Source: Chloroflexi bacterium RBG_16_57_11 (GTDB taxonomy: Bacteria > Chloroflexota > Anaerolineae > Anaerolineales > UBA4823). From it: 12,381 bases of DNA. Positions 5,590 through 12,381 of this stretch are shown here, piece by piece; position 1 is the stretch's first letter, and the number at the start of each line of letters is the position of its first letter. Position numbers and translations under genes: made by a program. The stretch is taken from positions 4,996 through 17,376 of the forward strand of contig MGNS01000023.1 in the NCBI GenBank assembly GCA_001795165.1, written 5' to 3'. The notes beneath the pieces were generated by a model. It was not told the DNA's origin and did not search any database. It was given only the letters and a program-made list of their open reading frames with translations.

Positions 5590-6099
5590 ATGACTGCTTT
5601 GCAAATCATATTTATTCTGGTTGCAGCCATGACGTTGGGGGCTGGCATGCTGGTGGTGACGGCGCGTAACTTGATCCATTCAGCGTTGTGGCTGGTGACG
5701 GCGCTGTTTGGCGTGGCGATCATGTTTGTGTTGCTGGAAGCTGGATTTTTGGCAGTGGTGCAGGTGATGGTTTATATCGGCGCCATCGCGATCCTGATCA
5801 TCTTTGGCATCATGCTGACGCGAAAAATCGCCTCGGATAGTGGCCCGCGCTTTACCGAAAATTGGGGCTGGGCCCTGTTCATCGCCGTAGTGCTTTTCGG
5901 TGGGCTGACCTGGCTCCTGGCCAGTTGGAGCGGGTTCCAGGCTGAGCCAGCACCGCTTAGCGAGCGCTTCGATTCTTTACGCCAGCTCGGCGTCGCGCTG
6001 GTCTCACCAGATGGCTACGTCCTGGCTTTCGAGCTGGCTTCGGTTTTGCTACTGGCGGCACTGATCGGAGCGCTGGTCATTGCCTGGGATCGGAAATAG
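5590..6099 (+). CDS. nuoJ: NADH-quinone oxidoreductase subunit J
   Basis: This is a 169-residue membrane subunit with five hydrophobic helices. The diagnostic stretch is LLEAGFLAVVQVMVYIGAIA at 48-67, continuing ILIIFGIMLTRK. It contains the glycine-interrupted third helix (VYIGAIAIL) that forms the pi-bulge at the hinge of the proton channel in solved complexes. The N-terminal helix carries TARNLIHSALWLV, also typical. A hydrophilic loop of about 20 residues lies before the last helix. nuoK follows 11 nt later, the usual J-K pair. The length is normal. Confidence 0.95.
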   Translation: MTALQIIFILVAAMTLGAGMLVVTARNLIHSALWLVTALFGVAIMFVLLEAGFLAVVQVMVYIGAIAILIIFGIMLTRKIASDSGPRFTENWGWALFIAVVLFGGLTWLLASWSGFQAEPAPLSERFDSLRQLGVALVSPDGYVLAFELASVLLLAALIGALVIAWDRK

Positions 6100-6110
6100 A
6101 GGAGGCCAAT

Positions 6111-6419
6111 ATGATACCTCTCTCGTGGTACCTGATCTTCGCCGCCGCCCTGTTCAGCATTGGCCTGTATGGTGTGCTGGCGCGCAAGAATGCCATCGCT
6201 ATCCTGATGGGGATTGAGCTGATGCTCAACGCTATTAACGTCAACCTGGTCGCCTTCTGGCGCTACCGTACTCCGGAGATGCTGGGTGGGCAGGTGTTCG
6301 CGGTGATCGTGTTTGCCGTCGCCGCAGCCGAAGTGGCGGTGGGCCTGGCGCTGTTTATCTCCCTGTACCGCCGGCGCAACACCATCGCGGCGGATGAAAT
6401 CGACTTGATGAAGTGGTGA
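6111..6419 (+). CDS. nuoK: NADH-quinone oxidoreductase subunit K
   Basis: This is a 102-residue, three-helix subunit whose size is normal for the family. ATG 6111 follows AGGAGG at 6100-6105. The key acidic residues are present: Glu36 in MGIELMLNAINVN and Glu74 in AAAEVAVGLAL, the pair that forms the E-channel in the membrane arm. It resembles the small subunit of Mrp antiporters, as the family does. The stop at 6417-6419 is four bases before nuoL, so translation is probably coupled. Confidence 0.97.
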   Translation: MIPLSWYLIFAAALFSIGLYGVLARKNAIAILMGIELMLNAINVNLVAFWRYRTPEMLGGQVFAVIVFAVAAAEVAVGLALFISLYRRRNTIAADEIDLMKW

Positions 6420-6423
6420 ATCG

Positions 6424-8607
6424 ATGACAACCGAAACCTTAATCTGGCTCATACCGCTTCCACCCGTCCTGGCGTTCTTCATCATTGTGCTGTTCACCAA
6501 CCGCAGCAAGGCTCTGAGCCACACGCTGGCGGTCGGCGCGGCCTTCCTGTCCTGGCTGGGCAGCATGGTCGTGTTTTTCCGGGCAATCGGCACGGAACAC
6601 CTGGGCGAGCATCCTTTTGTGTCGTCGATCCCCTGGCTGGCAACTGGCGACGACTACCTGTGGATTGGCGTTCAGATCGATCCACTCTCGGCGGTAACGC
6701 TATTCTTTGTCGCCTGGACGGTTCTGATGATCTTCGTCTATAGTGTGGGCTACCACAACTTCGGGCAGCCCAAGGGCGACCATGACCGGCCTGGCCTGCA
6801 ACCGCACGGCGCGACCGTCGCCGATGCGCACGGTCACAAGCACACTGTGCCGTCGATCGAGCCAATGTACTCGCGCTTCTTCGCTTTCATCGGCTTGTTT
6901 GCTTTTGGCATGTATACTCTGGTCGTCTCGGATAACCTGCTGACTTTGTTCGTCGGCTGGGAGATCATGGGATTGTGCTCGTACCTGCTGATTGGCTTCT
7001 GGTACGGCAAGCCCTCGGCGCGTGCGGCGATGATCAAGGCTTTTATCACCACCCGTGTGGGCGATGTGTTCATGTTGCTGGGGATTGCTTACCTGTATAC
7101 GATGACCGGCACGTTGAACTACCGGGAGATTTTCTACAACCCAGAGGTGCTTAACTATCTGGTGGAGACACCGTCTTATATCGCCGGGCTATCGGCGGCT
7201 GCGATGATCGGCATCCTGCTGTTCCTCGGTACGATCGGAAAATCTGCGCAGTGGCCGCTGCACGTGTGGTTGCCGGATGCGATGGAAGGCCCGACGCCGG
7301 TCTCCGCGATGATCCATGCAGCCACCATGGTCTCTGCAGGCGTGTATATGGTGATCCGGGTTTTCCCTCTGCTCTCTGCAGGGTTCGAAAACGGGCAGCT
7401 GACCCCACCGATGCTACTTATGGCGTTCATTGGTGCGTTCACCGCCCTGTTTTCGGCGACGATCGCGGTGGCTCAGAATGACATCAAGCGGGTGCTGGCA
7501 TACTCCACCATCTCGCAATTGGGCTTTATGATCGCCGCCCTGGGCGTTGGCGGTTATGTCGCAGCTACCTTCCACCTGGTGACGCACGCCTTCTTCAAGG
7601 CGTTGCTGTTCCTTGGCTCCGGCTCGGTGATCCACGGCGTCGAGCACGGCGTGCTGCATACAGGCGATCATCATATGGATCCGCAGGATATGCGCAACAT
7701 GGGCGGGCTGCGGCACAAGATGCCGGTGACCTTCTGGACCTTTACTATCGGCGGCCTGGCGCTGGCCGGTTTCCCCTTGTTCACCGCTGGTTTCTGGTCC
7801 AAGGACGAGATCTTTGCCGATGCCTGGGCGCATGCCCCGATCGTCCTACTTGTCCTGGGCTTGGCGGCGCTGCTGACGGCTTTCTATACCTCACGCCAGA
7901 TCACGATGACCTTCATGGGCAAGCCGCGCACTAAAGAAGCCGAGCACGCGGTTGAATCCAAATGGACGATGACCGTGCCCCTGGTGATCCTGGCCGTCTT
8001 TGCGGTTGCATTTGGTTGGGTCGGCATCCCACATGAATTTCCGGTAGTCGGCGGGATTATACCGAACTGGTTCCACGAATTCGTCGGAGCGACATTGCTG
8101 GAGCATCCTGAAACGCTGCCGTTTAGCTGGATACCCTTGCTGACTTCGCTGGTGGTCTCATTGTTCGGCTTGTGGCTGGGCTGGCAGGTCTACAAAGGCT
8201 TTCAAGTGGGCTCTACCGATCCGGTAGAGAAGACGCTCGGGGCGACGGTCTATCGCTGGCTGAAAAACAAATACTACTTTGACGAGCTTTACGACAAAGT
8301 CTTTGTCAAGCCGGCATACTGGCTGGCTGAAACTTTCACCTCGCTATGGATGGATCGCAAGGTGATCGATGGTGTGTTGCATTGGTTTGCGCATATCTCC
8401 GGGATCATCGGCAACTTCCTACGCAACGCCATCGACAAGCCGATCGTCAATGGCTCCGCCGATCTCATCGCCGAAAGTACGAAGCGGTTGGGCGCTGTGT
8501 TCCGCACGATCCAGACCGGACGCGTCCAGCAGTATATGATCCTTGCCCTGGTCAGCATCGCAGCTTTCAGCGCCCTGTTCTACTATTTGCTGGTGGCAGC
8601 GCGATAA
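6424..8607 (+). CDS. nuoL: NADH-quinone oxidoreductase subunit L (distal antiporter-like subunit), enlarged
   Basis: This is a 727-residue antiporter-like subunit, longer than the roughly 610 residues of E. coli NuoL. Pump residues are intact: Glu180 (FVGWEIMGLCSYLL), Lys273 (GTIGKSAQWPLHVWLPDAME), His298, Lys392 (HAFFKALLF) and Lys460 (FWSKDEIF). Two parts account for much of the extra length. First, a polar His/Asp-rich insertion at about 112-143 lies between two early helices, with His at 111, 120, 128, 136, 138 and 140. Second, the amphipathic lateral helix (about 616-700) contains two similar 27-residue units starting at MDRKVIDG (643) and IDKPIVNG (670), before QTGRVQQYM and the final membrane anchor. 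A longer lateral helix would suit a membrane arm with an added NuoM, and two nuoM genes do follow. No strong ribosome site is visible before ATG 6424. Confidence 0.96.
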   Translation: MTTETLIWLIPLPPVLAFFIIVLFTNRSKALSHTLAVGAAFLSWLGSMVVFFRAIGTEHLGEHPFVSSIPWLATGDDYLWIGVQIDPLSAVTLFFVAWTVLMIFVYSVGYHNFGQPKGDHDRPGLQPHGATVADAHGHKHTVPSIEPMYSRFFAFIGLFAFGMYTLVVSDNLLTLFVGWEIMGLCSYLLIGFWYGKPSARAAMIKAFITTRVGDVFMLLGIAYLYTMTGTLNYREIFYNPEVLNYLVETPSYIAGLSAAAMIGILLFLGTIGKSAQWPLHVWLPDAMEGPTPVSAMIHAATMVSAGVYMVIRVFPLLSAGFENGQLTPPMLLMAFIGAFTALFSATIAVAQNDIKRVLAYSTISQLGFMIAALGVGGYVAATFHLVTHAFFKALLFLGSGSVIHGVEHGVLHTGDHHMDPQDMRNMGGLRHKMPVTFWTFTIGGLALAGFPLFTAGFWSKDEIFADAWAHAPIVLLVLGLAALLTAFYTSRQITMTFMGKPRTKEAEHAVESKWTMTVPLVILAVFAVAFGWVGIPHEFPVVGGIIPNWFHEFVGATLLEHPETLPFSWIPLLTSLVVSLFGLWLGWQVYKGFQVGSTDPVEKTLGATVYRWLKNKYYFDELYDKVFVKPAYWLAETFTSLWMDRKVIDGVLHWFAHISGIIGNFLRNAIDKPIVNGSADLIAESTKRLGAVFRTIQTGRVQQYMILALVSIAAFSALFYYLLVAAR

Positions 8608-8655
8608 CCGCATGGCGATACCTTCAGGATATATTAGATCTGACTTTATAGACAC

Positions 8656-8660
8656 AGGAG
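8656..8660 (+). promoter_or_regulatory. Shine-Dalgarno AGGAG that sets the first nuoM start at 8667
   Basis: AGGAG lies 6 nt before ATG 8667. The adjacent in-frame GTG at 8664 is only 3 nt away and is less likely to be used. Confidence 0.65.
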
Positions 8661-8666
8661 CGAGTG

Positions 8667-10241
8667 ATGGATCTCATCTACAATAATCTCCTAACGCTCA
8701 TTTTGTTCACACCCGTGCTGGCGGCGTTGATTGTGATGCTGCTGCCGCACAAGCAAGAAAATCTGGTGCGGTGGACGGCTTTCGTGCTCAGCTTCATCCC
8801 GCTGGCGCTGTCTCTGGTGTTGTGGTTCAGCTTCAACCCAAACCAACCAGGTTTTCAATTCGAGCAACAGGTGATCTGGTACCCACCGATCAACTCGTCA
8901 TACCATGTTGGTGTAGATGGCATCTCGTTGACCATGGTGCTGCTGACAACCCTGCTGACTCCGCTGTCAATTCTGGCATCCTTCTCGATCAAGGATCGTG
9001 TGAAGACGTACATGGTCCTGTTCTTCCTTCTGGAAATGGGCATGCTGGGCGTATTCTTGATGCTGGACCTGCTCTTGTTCTTCGTCTTCTGGGAATTTGG
9101 TCTTGTCCCGATGTTCTTCCTGATCAACCAGTGGGGCAGCGAGAAGGGGGAGCGCGAAGTCTGGGGCGGGCGAAAAATCCCGGCCCGTCAATATGCTTCC
9201 TTCAAATTCATGATCTACACCATGGCGGGCTCGCTGGGGTTGTTGCTGGCGATCCAGATGATCGGTGCGGTGTCGGGCACATTCGACATACCGGTGCTAT
9301 ATCAGACCTGGAACTCGCTGACTGGTACGCTGTTTGGCTTGCCAGTTAACGTGGTCAAGTCGATCGCCTTCTGGGCCTTCGCCATCGCTTTCGCGATCAA
9401 GGTTCCGGTGTGGCCATTCCACACCTGGCTGCCCGATGCGCACACCGAAGCGCCTACCGCCGGGTCGATGATCCTGGCAGGCGTCCTGTTGAAGCTGGGT
9501 GCATATGGCTTCCTGCGTTTGGTATTGCCGCTCTACCCGGCCGAGGCGAAATATTACGCCGGGGCGTTAGGTTTCCTGGCAGTGATGGCGATCATCTTCG
9601 GCGCGCTGGCCTCCTACGGGCAGGATGACTTCAAGCGGTTGGTGGCCTATTCTTCGGTGAATCATATGGGCTTCGTGGTTTTAGGCATCGCCGCAGCGGC
9701 TTTTGTCTACGGCGTAGATGATCCAGCAATGAAGCAGAGCGCCAACATCGCCCTGAATGGGGCAGTCCTGCAGATGTTCAACCATGGTCTCTCGGCGGCT
9801 GGTATGTTCTTCCTGGTGGGAGTGATCTACGAGCGCACGCATACTCGCAACCTGAACGAATTTGGCGGGCTGTTCCCGCTGTTACCGGTGTATGGCGGCA
9901 TTCTGATCTTTACTTCGATGGCCTCGCTAGGCTTGCCGGGTTTGAATGGCTTTATTTCGGAATTCCTGGTGGTGCGGGGCGCCTGGCCGATATTCACGCT
10001 GTACACTGCCCTTGCAATGATTGGGCTATTCTTCACCGGTGCATACATTCTGAAAGGGATTAAGCAGGTGTTGCACGGTCCGCTCAACGAGCATTGGGCA
10101 GGGCATGTGAGCGAGATTAATGCTCGTGAATTGTTTGTAATTGTGCCGCTGATGGTGTTGATCCTTTTAATTGGGGTTTGGCCAAACTGGATCCTGTCCG
10201 TGATTAACAAAGCAGTGGCAATGGTGTTCAACCTGGTGTGA
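8667..10241 (+). CDS. nuoM: NADH-quinone oxidoreductase subunit M, first copy (canonical)
   Basis: This is a 524-residue antiporter-like subunit. All expected pump residues are present: Glu143 (VFWEFGLVPMFFLI), Lys245 (AFAIKVPVWPFHTWLPDAHT), Lys276 (AGVLLKLGAYGFLRL), His373 (FNHGLSAAGMFF) and Glu432 (GFISEFLVVRGAW). About 14 hydrophobic helices can be drawn. The segment SEKGEREVWGGRKIPAR at 158-174 is a polar loop. It follows nuoL by 59 nt and precedes a second nuoM by 52 nt. Each NuoM/L/N-type subunit is thought to carry one proton channel. This copy looks fully competent. Confidence 0.96.
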   Translation: MDLIYNNLLTLILFTPVLAALIVMLLPHKQENLVRWTAFVLSFIPLALSLVLWFSFNPNQPGFQFEQQVIWYPPINSSYHVGVDGISLTMVLLTTLLTPLSILASFSIKDRVKTYMVLFFLLEMGMLGVFLMLDLLLFFVFWEFGLVPMFFLINQWGSEKGEREVWGGRKIPARQYASFKFMIYTMAGSLGLLLAIQMIGAVSGTFDIPVLYQTWNSLTGTLFGLPVNVVKSIAFWAFAIAFAIKVPVWPFHTWLPDAHTEAPTAGSMILAGVLLKLGAYGFLRLVLPLYPAEAKYYAGALGFLAVMAIIFGALASYGQDDFKRLVAYSSVNHMGFVVLGIAAAAFVYGVDDPAMKQSANIALNGAVLQMFNHGLSAAGMFFLVGVIYERTHTRNLNEFGGLFPLLPVYGGILIFTSMASLGLPGLNGFISEFLVVRGAWPIFTLYTALAMIGLFFTGAYILKGIKQVLHGPLNEHWAGHVSEINARELFVIVPLMVLILLIGVWPNWILSVINKAVAMVFNLV

Positions 10242-10293
10242 TGCCTGGGATTAACGCATCTCGAAAAGCGCATCCATTCCGATGAGGTGAACA

Positions 10294-11790
10294 ATGCAAT
10301 TTCCGTTATTGAGTTTCATCGTCTTTACACCCATGATCGCCGGGATGCTCATCTTGTTGATCCCTGGCGAGCGCAAGACCGAAATCCGGATGGCCGCGCT
10401 GGCAGCCGGCGCGTTCGCCCTGGCGCTGTCCATTTGGGCCTATTTCGCCTACGATGTCACCGCGGGCGGCTACCAGTTCGTCGAGAAGTATCAATGGCTG
10501 CCACAATTGGGCATCTCATACTTCGTAGGTTTAGACGGGATGAATGCCCCGCTAGTGCTTCTGACTGGCGTAGTGATGTTCACTGGCGTGCTTATCTCCT
10601 GGGGCATCGACGACCGGCCACGTGAGTTCTTCGCCTTTCTTTTTATCCTGGCGACGGGGGTATTTGGGGTGTTTGTCGCTCTGGACCTGTTTATGCTGTT
10701 CTTCTTTTACGAGATCGCGGTGTTCCCGATGTATCTATTGATCTCGATCTGGGGTTGGAAGGTGACCCGCGAATACGCGGCCATGAAACTGACCCTGTAC
10801 CTCTTTATAGGCTCAGTGGTCTCATTGGTCGGTGCACTGGCGATGTACTACGTCTCTGGCCTGGGGACGTTCGATATGGTCGCGATGGAGCAGGCGAACT
10901 TCTCAGTAGACTTCCAGCGCCTGGTGTTCCCGTTTGTGTTTTTCGGTTTTGCCGTCCTGGGTGGCATTTTCCCCTTCCACAACTGGAGCCCGGACGGTCA
11001 CGTTGCGGCACCAACCGCCGTCTCGATGTTTCACGCTGGCGTGCTGATGAAGCTGGGCGCTTTCGCTGCTTTGCGAGTCGGGATTATGCTTCTGCCGGAG
11101 GGCGCCAAGTTTCACATGCCGTGGATTATCGTGCTCACGCTGGTGAACGTCGTGTATGGCGCGTTCATCGCCAGTGTTCAAAACGATTTCAAATATGTCA
11201 TCGGTTTCTCGTCCGTCTCACACATGGGGTTGGTGGCGATGGGGTTTGCTACGCTCAACCATAACGGCATGCTGGGTGCAGGGGTTCAGATGTTCTCGCA
11301 CGGCGTGATGACGGCTCTCTTCTTTGCTGTGGTCGGTATGATTTACGACCAGGCGCATACACGTGAGATCCCCAATCTGAGCGGGTTCAGAAAGGTGATG
11401 CCCGTAGTGGCGATCGCCTTCATTGTCGGCGGTCTGGTCTCGATGGGTATGCCGGGATTCTCAGGATTTATTGCCGAATTTCCTATCTTTATGGGTCTGT
11501 GGAATGGCCAGCCGAGCAGCTTGTGGAATGGCTATGGCTGGATCGCAATCATCGCGGCCATCTCCATCGTCATCACCGCATCGTATATTATCCGCATCGT
11601 CGGCAAGGTGTTCTTTGGCCAGTTACCGGCGGAATTTGACGGGCATGTCCACGATGTCAACATGCTGGACAAGGTTGCAGTGGTGTTTTTGTCTGCGATT
11701 ATGATCGTGGTGGGTGTGTACCCGCAGATCATCGTTCCACTGGTGCAATCCGGCGTAGAGAATGTGATGCGCCTGTTGGGAGGTGCTTGA
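10294..11790 (+). CDS. nuoM: NADH-quinone oxidoreductase subunit M, second divergent copy lacking the TM7 lysine
   Basis: This is a 498-residue NuoM/antiporter-family protein. ATG 10294 follows GAGGTGA at 10284-10290. It has Glu140 (FFFYEIAVFPMYLLI), Lys253 (HAGVLMKLGAFAALRV), Lys300 (NDFKYVIGFSSVSHMG), His336 (MFSHGVMTALFF) and Glu395 (GFIAEFPIF). The TM7 site differs: where the first copy reads AIKVPVWPFHTWLPDAH, this one reads VLGGIFPFHNWSPDGH, so the central Lys is Leu222 and the adjacent Val-Pro is Gly-Gly. The two copies are clearly diverged, so this is an old paralogue and not a recent duplication. Its stop is one base before the nuoN start. It could be an additional membrane-arm module, with either altered proton coupling or a structural role, or an alternative to the first copy. 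Confidence 0.93.
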   Translation: MQFPLLSFIVFTPMIAGMLILLIPGERKTEIRMAALAAGAFALALSIWAYFAYDVTAGGYQFVEKYQWLPQLGISYFVGLDGMNAPLVLLTGVVMFTGVLISWGIDDRPREFFAFLFILATGVFGVFVALDLFMLFFFYEIAVFPMYLLISIWGWKVTREYAAMKLTLYLFIGSVVSLVGALAMYYVSGLGTFDMVAMEQANFSVDFQRLVFPFVFFGFAVLGGIFPFHNWSPDGHVAAPTAVSMFHAGVLMKLGAFAALRVGIMLLPEGAKFHMPWIIVLTLVNVVYGAFIASVQNDFKYVIGFSSVSHMGLVAMGFATLNHNGMLGAGVQMFSHGVMTALFFAVVGMIYDQAHTREIPNLSGFRKVMPVVAIAFIVGGLVSMGMPGFSGFIAEFPIFMGLWNGQPSSLWNGYGWIAIIAAISIVITASYIIRIVGKVFFGQLPAEFDGHVHDVNMLDKVAVVFLSAIMIVVGVYPQIIVPLVQSGVENVMRLLGGA

Positions 11791-11791
11791 A

Positions 11792-12381
11792 ATGTCCCTC
11801 GATCTTTCGATGTTCGCTCCGATTCTTCCTCAAATCCTGCTGCTGGTCCTGGCTCTCCTGATTCTGTTCCTGGATCTGGTTGTGCCGCGCGACCAGCAGC
11901 ATAACCTGGGCTGGGTGACGGCTGCCGGGATGGGGCTGATCATGTTGCTGATGTTGCCCGTCATGCCAGGAGAAACACCCGTCAGCGTGTGGGGCGGTAT
12001 GATCAGCTTCGACTGGATGAGCTACCTTTTTACGATGATCTTCCTGTTCGGCGCAGGAGTAACGGCGCTACTGGCGATGGATTACCCCGAGCTTGGTGGG
12101 CGCGCCGAATTCTATGTCCTGGTGATCGCATCGACCATCGGGATGACGTTCATGGCAGCGGCCGGGGACCTGGTGTTGCTCTACCTGGCAATCGAGACCG
12201 TCTCCATTCCGTTGTACATCCTGGCTGGCTTTTTTGTCCGCAATGATCAATCCACCGAAGCAGGCTTCAAGTATTTGTTGTTTGGGGCGATGACCTCCGC
12301 GGTGATGCTGTATGGCTTTTCGCTGCTCTACGGATTTGCCGGCACTACCGACCTCCAGATGATTATGTCGGGTATGCAGGC
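11792..12381 (+). CDS. nuoN: NADH-quinone oxidoreductase subunit N (3' truncated by window edge)
   Basis: The frame is open from ATG 11792 to the end of the window: 196 complete codons, about 40% of a normal NuoN. GGGAGGTG at 11778-11785, inside the end of the preceding gene, is the ribosome site, and only one base separates the two genes. Visible features are four to five hydrophobic helices and the signature YLAIETVSIPLYILAGF (131-147) with the pump Glu135. The segment EAGFKYLLFGAMTSAVMLYG (156-175) begins the next conserved helix pair. It is the third or fourth antiporter-like subunit of the membrane arm, adjacent to NuoK in the assembled complex. The TM7 Lys region lies beyond the edge. 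Confidence 0.95.
   Translation, partial: MSLDLSMFAPILPQILLLVLALLILFLDLVVPRDQQHNLGWVTAAGMGLIMLLMLPVMPGETPVSVWGGMISFDWMSYLFTMIFLFGAGVTALLAMDYPELGGRAEFYVLVIASTIGMTFMAAAGDLVLLYLAIETVSIPLYILAGFFVRNDQSTEAGFKYLLFGAMTSAVMLYGFSLLYGFAGTTDLQMIMSGMQ

Noticed and set aside
6494..6865. Long minus-strand frames opposite nuoL, nuoM and other genes
   Set aside because: They are Arg/Ser/Pro-rich shadows of high-GC coding sequence with no family features or ribosome sites.
1..12381. Genetic code with TGA reassigned to an amino acid
   Set aside because: TGA is the natural stop of the ArsR, flavoprotein, zinc-ribbon, nuoA, nuoH, nuoK and both nuoM genes.

Overview
The window reads as chromosomal DNA of a bacterium, most likely a member of Chloroflexota (Anaerolineae-like). 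That placement is inferred from overall protein character: a complex I membrane-arm locus with two adjacent NuoM proteins, and small zinc-ribbon/Met-rich membrane proteins. No marker gene was searched. All convincing intact genes are on the + strand.

Region 1 (1-1971) is a sulfur/redox operon: the 3' part of an ArsR-type repressor (open at the left edge), a DsrE-family sulfur-carrier protein, and an SQR-like flavoprotein. The DsrE gene is the most interesting item. Its frame is interrupted by one TGA at 576-578, exactly where the family's CGTC-DARG motif has its first Cys, and the frame then continues to a full family C-terminus ending at TAA 696-698. A hairpin with bacterial SECIS-like geometry follows the TGA. 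I read it as a candidate selenoprotein with a U-G-T-C redox motif.

Region 2 (1972-3491) starts with three tandem 11-bp repeats (TCTTCACA type), which look like a response-regulator operator. Three tightly spaced small genes follow: a soluble double zinc-ribbon protein, a membrane-anchored protein with two PepSY-like halves and a Met/His/Gly-rich linker, and a two-helix membrane protein with a Met/Gly/Trp-rich loop and a C-terminal zinc ribbon. A strong terminator at 3462-3491 closes the unit. The metal-rich composition suggests envelope metal (possibly copper) handling, which is inference only.

Region 3 (3492-3796) holds no intact gene. It contains a minus-strand remnant of a protein-coding gene (about 3508-3680), a CAGGTG triplication, an imperfect hairpin and a possible promoter for the next operon.

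Region 4 (3797-12381) is a complex I membrane-arm operon in the order nuoA, nuoH, nuoJ, nuoK, nuoL, nuoM, nuoM (second copy), nuoN (cut at the right edge). The peripheral-arm genes nuoB, C, D, E, F, G and I are absent between nuoA and nuoN. nuoA is separated from nuoH by 163 nt carrying a terminator-like hairpin. The second NuoM has Leu where the TM7 pump Lys normally sits, and NuoL has what looks like a 27-residue internal repeat lengthening its lateral helix. Together these suggest a complex I with one additional antiporter-like subunit.
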